From Roseicyclus sp. (GTDB lineage: Bacteria; Pseudomonadota; Alphaproteobacteria; Rhodobacterales; Rhodobacteraceae), in contig NZ_JAGYJN010000011.1 of NCBI RefSeq assembly GCF_018402035.1, forward strand, positions 1 through 47,784: a stretch of DNA of 47,784 bases, read 5' to 3'. This document shows positions 16,403 to 23,793 of the stretch, in pieces (the first letter of the stretch is position 1; each line of letters starts with the position of its first letter). The position numbers and the translations under genes were made by a program. The notes under the pieces are model-generated. The model saw nothing but the letters and a program-made list of their open reading frames with translations, was not told where the DNA came from and searched no databases.

Positions 16403-16490
16403 CTTCTTCGTTTCAAAAATATCCCGGGGGGGTCCGGGGGGGCTGGCCCCCCCCGGCGGGTCGGCGCGCCAAGGGCGCGGCGACATCCCC
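16403..16490 (-). repeat. Copy 1 of a post-gene hairpin repeat with CCCGGGATATTTTTGAAAC core
   Basis: On the minus strand, just after the stop of the UspA gene, come GC-rich inverted repeats (GGGGGGGCC/GGCCCCCCC around 16434-16455). Then CCGGGATATTTTTGAAACGA and AGAAG follow (core 16403-16430). The same core occurs at 20938-20965, 35710-35737 and 43708-43735. It probably terminates transcription of the preceding gene. A run of at least seven G at two places makes assembly errors possible here. Confidence 0.75.
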
Positions 16491-16491
16491 C

Positions 16492-16947
16492 TCAGGTGAT
16501 CTGTTCCAACTGTTCCTTGCTCAGTTCCACCGGCACGATGGTGATGGGCACGGGCAAGGTGCCCGATTGCTTGACCATCGCGGTCACCAGCGGCCCCGGC
16601 CCCGATTTGCCCGTCGCCGCACCCAGCACCAGCACCCCGATCTCGGGGGTGCCACGGATATGGGCGAGGATCTCGGCCACTGGCTCACCCTCGCGGATCA
16701 CCAGCGAGGGATCGATCCCCTGCTTGTCGCGCATCCATTTGGCAAAGACGTTGAAATGCGCCTCGATCCGCTCACGGGCCTCGGCGCGCATCACCTCGGC
16801 CACGCCGATCCAGTGATTGAACGCGTCGGGGGGAATCACCGACAAGATCTCTACCCCGCCTTGGGTATTGGCGGCGCGCATGGCGGCAAAGCGCATCGCG
16901 TTGAGGCATTCGCGGGTGTCGTCGAGCACCACGAGGAATTTGCGCAT
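16492..16947 (-). CDS. Universal stress protein (UspA family)
   Basis: 151 residues, a single Usp domain. It opens MRKFLVVLDDTRECLNAMRF and contains a C-terminal nucleotide-binding-like stretch, VLVLGAATGKSGPGPLVTAM, then VPITIVP, the usual last strand. The classic ATP motif G-x-x-G-x9-G-S/T is only partly matched. The ATG at 16947 has GGGAAG about 7 nt upstream on the minus strand. It sits between a VOC protein gene and nfuA; whether it shares their transcript is unclear because repeat copy 1 follows it. Role in stress physiology is inferred from the family only. Confidence 0.88.
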   Translation of the reverse strand: MRKFLVVLDDTRECLNAMRFAAMRAANTQGGVEILSVIPPDAFNHWIGVAEVMRAEARERIEAHFNVFAKWMRDKQGIDPSLVIREGEPVAEILAHIRGTPEIGVLVLGAATGKSGPGPLVTAMVKQSGTLPVPITIVPVELSKEQLEQIT

Positions 16948-17055
16948 CGGATCTTCCCTGTTTCGGCGGCCCAGCATGACGCGCGCGGCGCGGGCTGTCC
17001 ACAGGATTGGAAAGATGCGGGTCAGCTCGGCATGCGCATGCCAGCCTTGCGCCGT

Positions 17056-17544
17056 TCAGACCAAGGCCAAAAGCGCCGCGATATCCAAGCGCGCATTGCC
17101 CATTGCCAATTGCCCGGTGCTGTCGCGCGGCCAATCCTGCGGCGCGCGGTCGCAATAAATCTCGATCCCATTGCCGTCGGGATCGCTGAAATAGATCGCC
17201 TCCGACACGCCATGATCGGCCGCCCCCTCTAATCGGACACCAGCATCAAGCGCGCGGCGCACTGCGCGCGCCAAAGCGGCGCGATCAGGGAAAAGAAACG
17301 CCGTGTGATAGAGCCCCGTCGCATCGGGCGCAGGGCGCGGGCCATGCGCGCTGTGCCATGTGTTCAGCCCCAGGTGGTGGTGGTAGCCGTCAAACGACAA
17401 AAACGCCGCCTCTGTGCCAAAATATTGTTGTACTTCAAGACCGAGCGCCGCTTCGTAAAAGGCTACGGATCGTGCAAGATCGGCAACTTTCAGATGCACA
17501 TGCCCAATGCGGGCACCGCTGGCTGTTTGCGATTCGGGTTGCAT
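17056..17544 (-). CDS. VOC-family protein (glyoxalase / catechol-dioxygenase CatE-like)
   Basis: 162 residues, a two-module VOC metalloenzyme fold. Module 1: IGHVHLKVADLARSVAFYEA with a likely first His ligand at 17. Module 2: LYHTAFLFPDRAALARAVRR with a second His, and IYFSDPDGNGIEIYCDR with the Glu ligand. This arrangement resembles CatE-type catechol-2,3-dioxygenase-like proteins, shortened to one VOC pair. Substrate unknown: glyoxalase, dioxygenase and resistance proteins share this fold. It is transcribed away from the decarboxylase leader; the next gene downstream (Usp) starts 108 nt later. Cytoplasmic, no signal peptide. Confidence 0.85.
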   Translation of the reverse strand: MQPESQTASGARIGHVHLKVADLARSVAFYEAALGLEVQQYFGTEAAFLSFDGYHHHLGLNTWHSAHGPRPAPDATGLYHTAFLFPDRAALARAVRRALDAGVRLEGAADHGVSEAIYFSDPDGNGIEIYCDRAPQDWPRDSTGQLAMGNARLDIAALLALV

Positions 17545-17700
17545 GGCACAGCGCCTTTCACTTGGGTGAACAGGTCGTCATTATCGCGCAGCTTGGTGGG
17601 GCTGTCTTCCCCTGCGGATGCACCGATGCTGTGCAGCGGGGCAGGGTGGGCCTGTCTCTTTTGCCTATACCAAACCCCATTTTAACCCCGCGCCGTAAAA

Positions 17701-17893
17701 ACCGGGAGCGTCACAAAAATTTTGCTTGCATCAACAGGGAAACGGCCTCATATGCCCGCCGCAAGACGCCAACGCACGCGCCTCTGTCACGGGTGGTACT
17801 CCGGCTTGCCGGCATAACCATCGCAGTTACGTAGCGACGGTAACGTCTCCCTTGGAATGTTGTGGGGCCACGGCCCCCTGTCTGTCGGAGATG
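17701..17893 (+). promoter_or_regulatory. speF-type leader RNA of ornithine decarboxylase
   Basis: The 346 nt between the VOC and decarboxylase starts hold no conventional gene. The second half is rich in paired elements: CCGGC/GCCGG (17801-17805/17808-17812); GACG-GTAA-CGTC (17836-17847), a 4-bp stem with a GNRA loop; and GGGGCC/GGCCCC (17864-17869/17872-17877). CGTCTCC (17844-17850) can pair with GGAGATG (17887-17893), hiding the Shine-Dalgarno. This pairing excludes the GNRA hairpin, so two states are possible. A structured speF leader is described upstream of ornithine decarboxylase in alphaproteobacteria; I match it by context, the paired elements and remembered features, not by a model search. 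A short Arg-rich ORF lies inside. The 5' limit is approximate. Confidence 0.7.
17752..17817 (+). CDS. Arginine-rich 21-codon upstream ORF in the decarboxylase leader
   Basis: ATG at 17752 opens 21 codons and TAA ends at 17817. The peptide begins MPAARRQRTRL and ends CHGWYSGLPA, with four Arg between residues 5 and 10. AGGGA (17736-17740) lies 11 nt upstream of the ATG. It is in a different frame from the decarboxylase and ends 79 nt before that start. Its last codons cover the CCGGC/GCCGG hairpin, so ribosome position would change leader folding. Enterobacterial speF is controlled by an unrelated Arg-rich leader peptide (SpeFL) that senses ornithine; a similar role here is inference. A chance ORF of this size is possible. 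Confidence 0.45.
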   Translation: MPAARRQRTRLCHGWYSGLPA

Positions 17894-17896
17894 ACC

Positions 17897-19066
17897 ATGA
17901 ACGCTACGAATGCCGATTTCTCGGCCTCCTTTCCTATTGCCTCTGCACGCCTCGAATCCTTCATCGCCGAGAACCATTTCGCGCGTCCCACGCTGGTGAT
18001 CGAGATCGACCGCGTTGACACGCAATACCGTGCGCTTGCCGCCGGTCTTGGCCCGGCTGCGATCCATTACGCGGTCAAGGCAAACCCCGCGCCCGAGATC
18101 ATCGAGCGGCTGGTTGCGCTCGGCTCCAAGTTCGATGCGGCCTCGCGCGGCGAGATCGAATTGTGCCTGCGCCATGGCGCGCATCCCGACACGATTTCCT
18201 ATGGCAACACGATCAAGCGCGTGGCCGATATCGCCTATGCGCATCAGATGGGCATCACGCTGTTTGCAGCCGACGCCGCCGAAGAGATCGAGAAAATCGC
18301 CGCCCATGCACCGGGTGCCGAGGTCTATATCCGCCTGTTGGTCGAGGCGTCCGGCGCCGATTGGCCGCTGACGCGCAAGTTTGGCACCACCCGCGACACG
18401 GCGCTGGCCTTGATGGCACAGGCGCGTGATCTGGGCCTGCGCCCTGTTGGGTTGAGCTTCCATGTCGGTTCGCAAACCCGCGATCCGCTGATGTGGGGCG
18501 ACACGCTGGCACAAATCGCGGCTGTTTGGGATGCGGCGGTTGCGGCAGGGTTCGATCTGGACCTGCTCAACATCGGTGGTGGTTTCCCGGCCTTTTACGG
18601 CGAGGCGATCCCTCACCCGACCGCCTATGCTGCGGCCGTGATGGACCAAGTCACCGCGCATTTCCCCGCAGGTATCCGCATCATGGCGGAACCCGGTCGC
18701 GGCATGGTGGCCGAGGCAGGCATGATCGCGGCCGAAGTGCTGCTGGTTGCGCGCAAATCCGAGGATGACATCCATCGCTGGGTCTATCTGGACATCGGCA
18801 AGTTCTCGGGTCTGGCCGAAACCATGGACGAGGCGATCCGCTACCAGTTCGTCACCCCCCATGATGGCGAGGCCACCGGCCCCTGCATCTTGGCGGGACC
18901 GTCTTGCGACAGCGCCGATGTGCTTTACGAAAAGCGCCCCGTCGCGCTGCCCTTGGCCTTGAAATCGGGCGATAAGGTGATCATCCGCAATTGCGGTGCC
19001 TATACCTCGTCCTATGCCTCGGTCGGCTTCAACGGCTTCCCGCCGCTTGATGTGATGGTGATCTGA
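17897..19066 (+). CDS. Ornithine decarboxylase (alanine-racemase fold, PLP)
   Basis: 389 residues, fold-type III decarboxylase. PLP is bound by Lys61 in IHYAVKANPAPEI. Other motifs: LSFHVGSQTRDP, LLNIGGGFPAFYGE (phosphate-binding Gly loop), MAEPGRGMVAEAG and GPSCDSADVLYE, whose Cys-Asp pair comes from the partner subunit into the active site. It converts ornithine, and perhaps lysine, to putrescine or cadaverine. The ATG at 17897 has GGAG 6 nt upstream; another ATG at 17891 touches the Shine-Dalgarno and is less likely. The long structured leader with an upstream ORF points to feedback control by ornithine or polyamines. Monocistronic as far as can be seen. Confidence 0.94.
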   Translation: MNATNADFSASFPIASARLESFIAENHFARPTLVIEIDRVDTQYRALAAGLGPAAIHYAVKANPAPEIIERLVALGSKFDAASRGEIELCLRHGAHPDTISYGNTIKRVADIAYAHQMGITLFAADAAEEIEKIAAHAPGAEVYIRLLVEASGADWPLTRKFGTTRDTALALMAQARDLGLRPVGLSFHVGSQTRDPLMWGDTLAQIAAVWDAAVAAGFDLDLLNIGGGFPAFYGEAIPHPTAYAAAVMDQVTAHFPAGIRIMAEPGRGMVAEAGMIAAEVLLVARKSEDDIHRWVYLDIGKFSGLAETMDEAIRYQFVTPHDGEATGPCILAGPSCDSADVLYEKRPVALPLALKSGDKVIIRNCGAYTSSYASVGFNGFPPLDVMVI

Positions 19067-19185
19067 CCGCGCGCGGCGCGCTTGCTGTTCCGATCCGTCG
19101 CAGGGGGCGGTTCATCTCACGTCTGGCCTTGGCGCGCATCGCGCGCTAAGGCTGGCGCGAACATCGGGCAATTGGCCGTAACGTG

Positions 19186-20112
19186 ATGCAAATCTACCTC
19201 CCCATCGCCGAAGTCAGCGTGAACGCGTTCTTGCTGCTTGGGTTGGGTGGGATCGTTGGTGTTTTGTCGGGCATGTTCGGCGTAGGTGGCGGGTTCTTGA
19301 TGACGCCGCTGTTGTTTTTTATCGGCATTCCGCCCGCCGTCGCCGTCGCGACCGAGGCCAACCAGATCGTCGCTTCGTCGTTTTCGGGGGTGCTCGCCCA
19401 TCTCAAGCGAAAGACCGTCGACCTGCGCATGGGCACGGTGCTGTTGATCGGCGGCTTGGTCGGTGCGGCGGTCGGTGTGCAGATTTTTGCCGCGCTGACG
19501 GCCATCGGTCAGGTCGATCTTTTGGTCAAGCTCTGCTATGTCGTCTTCCTTGGCATCATTGGCGGGCTGATGTTTTTCGAAAGCCTGCGCGCGATCCGGC
19601 GCGCGCGCCGCCCAGCGGGCAGCGTGCCGCTACCGCGCAGGCATCGCGGCTGGATTCACGCGCTGCCATTCAAGATGCGGTTTCGGACCTCGGGGCTTTA
19701 TATCTCGGTCATTCCGCCGCTTGTTGTTGGGGTTTTTGTTGGCGTCTTGGCCGCGATCATGGGTGTCGGCGGCGGCTTCATCATGGTGCCCGCGATGATC
19801 TATCTTTTGGGGATGCCCACCAAGGTGGTGGTCGGCACCTCGCTGTTTCAGATTATTTTCGTGACTGGCTTTGCCACGTTGATGCATGCCACGACCAATT
19901 ACACCGTCGATATGGTGCTGGCCGTCTTGTTGCTGGTGGGCGGTGTGATCGGCGCGCAGATTGGTGCGGCCATCGGTGTCAAACTCAAGGCCGAGCAGCT
20001 GCGCATCTTGCTGTCGATCATGGTCTTGCTGGTCTGCGGCAAGCTTGCCTTTGATCTGTTGGTCACGCCCGATGAGCTTTACGTCATCGGTTTCGACGGG
20101 GCAGGGCATTGA
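19186..20112 (+). CDS. Sulfite exporter TauE/SafE family (TSUP) membrane protein
   Basis: 308 residues with about eight TM helices in two homologous halves. Each half has the TSUP motif: GIVGVLSGMFGVGGGFLMTP near 24-43 and GVFVGVLAAIMGVGGGFIMVPA near 180-200. Family members move sulfite, sulfoacetate and other organosulfur anions out of the cell or act on related anions; the actual substrate here is unknown. ATG at 19186 is preferred over GTG at 19183. The stop overlaps the start of the TIGR02186 gene, so the two are cotranslated and may work together. 119 nt separate it from the decarboxylase, with a GC-rich region that may hold a terminator. Confidence 0.9.
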   Translation: MQIYLPIAEVSVNAFLLLGLGGIVGVLSGMFGVGGGFLMTPLLFFIGIPPAVAVATEANQIVASSFSGVLAHLKRKTVDLRMGTVLLIGGLVGAAVGVQIFAALTAIGQVDLLVKLCYVVFLGIIGGLMFFESLRAIRRARRPAGSVPLPRRHRGWIHALPFKMRFRTSGLYISVIPPLVVGVFVGVLAAIMGVGGGFIMVPAMIYLLGMPTKVVVGTSLFQIIFVTGFATLMHATTNYTVDMVLAVLLLVGGVIGAQIGAAIGVKLKAEQLRILLSIMVLLVCGKLAFDLLVTPDELYVIGFDGAGH

Positions 20113-20870
20113 GGGTGCGTGGCCTTTGGCTTTGCGCCTTGGCGCTGTTGCTGGCGGCGCCCGTGCAGGCCGAGCGCGTCGTGGCGGGCCTTAGCCAAGA
20201 GGCCATCGCCATCACCACGAATTTCGCAGGGTCCGAGATCTTGATCTATGGCGCCGTGCAACGCGCGGCCCCGCCGCCGGGGGCAGAACCGCTGGAAGTG
20301 ATCGTCACGGTGCAAGGGCCAAGCCAGCCCGTCACTGTGCGCCGCAAGGAGCGGCGCTTTGGGATCTGGGTCAATACTGATGCCTCGCAGATCGATGAAG
20401 CCCCCAGCTTTTACGCGGTGTCAACCACGGCACCTTTGCCCCAAGCGCTGTCGCAGACCGAAGATCTGCGCCATCGCGTCACGCTTGACCAAGCGATCCG
20501 CGCGGTGGGGACGGGGCGGGCCGATCAGCCCTTGTTCAACGCGGCCTTGATCCGCATTCGCAGCGACGACGGGGCCTATCAACTCAACGAAGGGGCGGTG
20601 CGGTTTCGCGAGCAGACCTTGTTCGATACCGCCGTGCGCCTGCCTGCCAATTTGACCGAGGGCGATTACCTGACGCGGATCATCCTGACGCGCGGCGGCG
20701 TGGTGGTCGATCTGCATGAGCAGGTGATCCCGGTGCGCAAGGTCGGGCTGGAGCGGTGGATCTATAACCTCGCCCATGAGCGGCCGCTGATTTATGGGAT
20801 CTTGTCGCTGGTCATCGCGATTGCGGCGGGCTGGATGGCCTCGGCGGCGTTTCGTTACATCCGCGGCTAA
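20109..20870 (+). CDS. TIGR02186-type periplasmic/membrane-anchored protein of unknown function
   Basis: About 253 residues. A signal peptide (LWLCALALLLAAPVQA, cleavage before ER) is followed by a beta-rich periplasmic domain opening VVAGLSQEAIAITTNFAGSE, and a C-terminal TM helix (about 230-247, LIYGILSLVIAIAAGWMA). These features match TIGR02186, a family limited to alphaproteobacteria and often next to TSUP genes. No enzyme motif is visible; an accessory role in the transport done by the neighbour is inference. The start is TTG at 20109, overlapping the TSUP stop, or GTG at 20115; neither is ATG. A terminator and repeat copy 2 follow the stop. Confidence 0.82.
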   Translation: MRVRGLWLCALALLLAAPVQAERVVAGLSQEAIAITTNFAGSEILIYGAVQRAAPPPGAEPLEVIVTVQGPSQPVTVRRKERRFGIWVNTDASQIDEAPSFYAVSTTAPLPQALSQTEDLRHRVTLDQAIRAVGTGRADQPLFNAALIRIRSDDGAYQLNEGAVRFREQTLFDTAVRLPANLTEGDYLTRIILTRGGVVVDLHEQVIPVRKVGLERWIYNLAHERPLIYGILSLVIAIAAGWMASAAFRYIRG

Positions 20871-20966
20871 ACGGTGGGGCTTTGCCCCGTTGTTTTTGTT
20901 TGGGGGGCTCTGCCCCCACCGCGCCTTTGGCGCGGCTCCCCCGGGATATTTATGAAACAGAGAAGC
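20871..20966 (+). repeat. Intrinsic terminator plus copy 2 of the CCCGGGATATTT-GAAAC repeat
   Basis: The stem GGGGC-TTT-GCCCC (20876-20888) is followed by GTTGTTTTTGTTT, a good rho-independent terminator for the TIGR02186 gene. A second stem GGGGGC/GCCCCC (20902-20917) and GCGCC/GGCGC (20921-20932) lead to the core CCCGGGATATTTATGAAACA and GAGAAG (20938-20965). The core points away from the gene it follows, as in the three other copies. The element lies between convergent genes and ends 5 nt before the SDR stop. Confidence 0.8.
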
Positions 20967-20970
20967 AGGC

Positions 20971-21705
20971 TCAGCCGCGCCCCACGAAGGGCATTTTTGT
21001 CGCCATGATGGTTTGAAACAAGATATTCGCCGATGGCGGCAGGCTGGCCATGTGATGGACGCTTGTTGCCACATCGGCCACATCCATCACCTCAGGGGGG
21101 GCATCGCCGCGCGCCATGGCCTGATGGGCCGCGTCGCGCAAAAGATCGGTCTCGGCATTGCCGATATCGATTTGCCCACAGGCGATGTTAAAGGGGCGGC
21201 CATCAAGCGCGATCTGTTTGGTGAGCCCGGTGATGGCGTGTTTGGTGGCCGTATAAGGGGCCGCACCGGCGCGTGGCGCATGGGCCGAGACAGAGCCATT
21301 GTTGATCATACGCCCGCCTTGCGGGGTTTGGCGGCGCATCAGCCCGAAGGCCGCGCGCGCGCAGATGAACATGCCCGTCAGATTGACCGCGACGGCATTG
21401 TGCCAATCATCAAGCGCGATCTCATCAAGGGGGGCTGTCGGGGTGAAGATACCCGCATTGTTGAACAGCACATCGAGCCGCCCTTGATCTGTGGCAAATT
21501 GCGTGAAGGCGGCGCTGACGGCATCTGCATCGGTCACATCAAGCGGCATGATCACCGCGCGTGCGCCAAAGGGGGCCGCGATCTGCGCCAGCTTGTCGTG
21601 CCGCCGCGCGGCAAGGCCTACGGTCCAACCAGCGGCCAGCATATGGGTGGCGACGGCGGCACCAATGCCAGCACTGGCACCTGTCACGATGATGGTTTTG
21701 GTCAT
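20971..21705 (-). CDS. Short-chain dehydrogenase/reductase
   Basis: 244 residues, classical SDR. NAD(P) loop TGASAGIG at 8-15 in MTKTIIVTGASAGIGAAVAT, with Arg residues after the second strand (AARRHDK) that suggest NADPH. NNAG is near 88, the catalytic Ser in NNGSVSAHAP, and Tyr/Lys in YTATK. The C-terminal part (MATKMPFVGRG) is typical of YdfG-like serine/3-hydroxy-acid dehydrogenase relatives, but the substrate is not determined. The ATG overlaps the stop of the helicase gene upstream by 4 nt (ATGA), an unusual but clear coupling. Cytoplasmic. Confidence 0.92.
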   Translation of the reverse strand: MTKTIIVTGASAGIGAAVATHMLAAGWTVGLAARRHDKLAQIAAPFGARAVIMPLDVTDADAVSAAFTQFATDQGRLDVLFNNAGIFTPTAPLDEIALDDWHNAVAVNLTGMFICARAAFGLMRRQTPQGGRMINNGSVSAHAPRAGAAPYTATKHAITGLTKQIALDGRPFNIACGQIDIGNAETDLLRDAAHQAMARGDAPPEVMDVADVATSVHHMASLPPSANILFQTIMATKMPFVGRG

Positions 21706-23237
21706 GGCTCTTCTGTTCCTTCCAGCATCAGGGCCGTGGTGGGGTTGGGCAGATCTTCGACCCCCAGCGCGTCTTTCGGGCGGGCCAGCGCGTAGCGGGT
21801 GACCCAGATCAGCTTTTCTTCCGCCCGCGTGATCGCGACATAGGCGAGCCGCTTCCAAAGCGCTTGTCCCGCCTCGACCCGGCCCGCTTGGGCGGCGGCG
21901 TAGAGGTCAGGGGCAAAGACCTGCACCGCGTTCCACTGGCTGCCTTGGGCCTTGTGAATCGTCACCGCCGCGCCGTGCAAAAAGGCCGCCCCCATGCGCG
22001 CAGCATAGGGGATGAAGGGTTCTTCCTCATCGGGTTTCTCGATCTTGACGATGGAGGCCGCCGAAAAGCGCGGGCTTTCGGCACCCAGCACATGCAGGCG
22101 CGAGAAACCGGGGCGCGATCCGGGGCCAAGATAGATGACCGGCGCGCCTTTGATCAGGCCGCGCGCCTCGAGGTCGATGCGGCGCTTGCGGTGTTTCAGC
22201 GGCAATTCGATCCCGTCGCAGATCAAGGGCTCGCCGGGGATGAGTGCATCATCGGGCGCGCCATGGGCTGCGCGAAAGGCGGTGATCAGGCGGATGCGGG
22301 TCGCGTTGCGCCAGACCAGCACGGGGCTGCGCGCCATCAGATCGGCATCGACACGGGCCGCGATCTCGATGCGCGGGTCGCGGGCGGCGGCCTCATGGAT
22401 CATACGCTCGAATTGCGCAAAGCTGAGGTCGGGATCGCCCAAGGCATGGGCCAGATCGAGGATCGGGTTGCCCGCCTCTTGCCGGTGGATGCGCGCTAAG
22501 TCGAGGCGGTCAGGGCCTGTCACCTTGTCGAACACCATTTGGCCAGATTGGTTCACGGGGGCAAGCTGGGCCGGGTCGCCGAAAAGCACGAGAAAGGGAA
22601 AAATCTCGCGCAGATCGTCGAATTGGCGGTCATCGAGCATGGAGGATTCGTCGATCAAGCCGATATCGAGCGGGTCGTCGCGCCGCTTCCAGCCGGTGAT
22701 GAAATCCGATCCGCGCAACCCCGCCGAGGCGAGGGCGGCGGGCACCGATGTCGTGGCCTCATAGACCTGTTTGGCGCGGTCCATGGCGGTATCGGTCAAG
22801 GCGTCGATCACCGGGCGGTCACCTTGGCCTGCCAGCCATTCGGCGACTTTTTCGTATTCCGGGTCATAGACCGGGGTGTAAAGGATGCGGTGGATCGTCG
22901 TCGCCGGCACACCGCGATTGCGCAAGACGGAGGCGGCCTTGTTGGTGGGGGCGAGCACGGCCGCGGTGCGGCGGTCCTTGCGCCTGCGCCCTTCCCAATC
23001 GCCCGAGATGATATCGACGCCCGCCGCTTGCAGCGCGCGCACAAGTTCGGCCAGAAGCAGCGTCTTGCCCGAGCCCGCCTTGCCCACCACGGCCATGACA
23101 CGGCCCATGCCATCGGCGGCAGGGGTCAGCGTGTCATTGTCGAGGTCCACGCCGATGCCGCGCAGCGCGGCGGCGATGCTGTCATGGGCTTGGGCCTGAT
23201 CGTCGGAAAAGGCGATGGTGGGGGCAGGGGCGCTCAT
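21702..23237 (-). CDS. Stand-alone RecD/Pif1-like superfamily 1B DNA helicase
   Basis: 511 residues. Walker A GKAGSGKT at 52-59; an unusual KDRRTAAVLAPTNKAASVLR stretch gives motif Ia; Walker B is DESSML in IGLIDESSMLDDRQ near 220; motif III is LFGDPAQLAPV; and the C-terminal UvrD_C_2 part has VTIHKAQGSQWNAVQVF and YVAITRAEEKLIWVT. The layout is that of RecD2/TraA-like 5'-3' helicases, but without RecD2 N-terminal helix-hairpin-helix domains and with no recB or recC nearby. About 40 residues are inserted between Walker A and motif Ia (DIISGDWEGRRRKD region). A role in recombination or replication repair is likely; partners unknown. The start is ATG at 23237 with no clear Shine-Dalgarno. Confidence 0.88.
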   Translation of the reverse strand: MSAPAPTIAFSDDQAQAHDSIAAALRGIGVDLDNDTLTPAADGMGRVMAVVGKAGSGKTLLLAELVRALQAAGVDIISGDWEGRRRKDRRTAAVLAPTNKAASVLRNRGVPATTIHRILYTPVYDPEYEKVAEWLAGQGDRPVIDALTDTAMDRAKQVYEATTSVPAALASAGLRGSDFITGWKRRDDPLDIGLIDESSMLDDRQFDDLREIFPFLVLFGDPAQLAPVNQSGQMVFDKVTGPDRLDLARIHRQEAGNPILDLAHALGDPDLSFAQFERMIHEAAARDPRIEIAARVDADLMARSPVLVWRNATRIRLITAFRAAHGAPDDALIPGEPLICDGIELPLKHRKRRIDLEARGLIKGAPVIYLGPGSRPGFSRLHVLGAESPRFSAASIVKIEKPDEEEPFIPYAARMGAAFLHGAAVTIHKAQGSQWNAVQVFAPDLYAAAQAGRVEAGQALWKRLAYVAITRAEEKLIWVTRYALARPKDALGVEDLPNPTTALMLEGTEEP

Positions 23238-23292
23238 GATGGTGAACCTAGCTTGCGCCGTGCCCATGTGCGAGGGGCAAACGCCCCGCCCA

Positions 23293-23622
23293 TCAGCCGA
23301 TATCGCGATCCAAGGCCATTTCTGACAGGCGCACTGGGTCGCGGGTGCTGGGCATCTTTGCCTCGATCCGGTCGGCGATCTGGGCCAAGGCAAGTGCTGC
23401 CCGCCCGGCCAAGGCACTGTCGCGCTGGGCGATCTCGCCTGCGGTGAAGGTTTGGCGCAGGCTGGTATCGGCGGTCAACAGGCCACGGATCACGGCCATG
23501 GCACGGATGTCTTCGGGAAAGCTTGCCAGCAGCGCGGTCAGTTTCGCCTGATCGCCTGCCGCGCGGGTCAAGGCGTCAAGGACACGCTCGAACAGCGCGA
23601 TTGTGTCTTCATCATGGGTCAT
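23293..23622 (-). CDS. Hypothetical protein, 109 aa, mostly helical
   Basis: I do not recognise this protein. It is 109 residues, soluble, with alternating hydrophobic and charged residues suggesting four or five helices (TIALFERVLDALTRAAG; QAKLTALLASFPEDIRAMAV; RAALALAQIADRIEAKMPS). There is no signal peptide, TM helix or Cys. The ATG at 23622 has AAGGA 6 nt upstream, a good Shine-Dalgarno. Its stop lies 55 nt before the start of the RecD-like helicase on the same strand, so the two could be cotranscribed. Codon usage looks like that of the neighbours. Confidence 0.7.
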   Translation of the reverse strand: MTHDEDTIALFERVLDALTRAAGDQAKLTALLASFPEDIRAMAVIRGLLTADTSLRQTFTAGEIAQRDSALAGRAALALAQIADRIEAKMPSTRDPVRLSEMALDRDIG

Positions 23623-23793
23623 CCCGGTTCCTTGGGTGGTTGGACCGGGGTTCTCCCGCGTGGGGCGTTTTTGCACCGTCGGTTCTTGCGTGACGCAGAT
23701 ATGACACTGGCGCCCCGCCACACAAGCGCGTGGCGGGAAACAATCAATTTTACACAAATGGTTAACGGCTGTGATCGTGAATGCCGGGCGCGG

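Noticed and set aside
16421..16455. Runs of seven or more G or C suggesting a sequencing artefact or phase-variable tract
   Set aside because: The runs lie in a non-coding repeat, not in a reading frame, and similar runs occur in other copies; phase variation has no target here.
17711..18862. Long minus-strand open frame (383 codons) opposite ornithine decarboxylase
   Set aside because: It mirrors the high-GC codon pattern of the decarboxylase, has no recognisable motif and would cover the leader; the plus-strand protein has full catalytic motifs.
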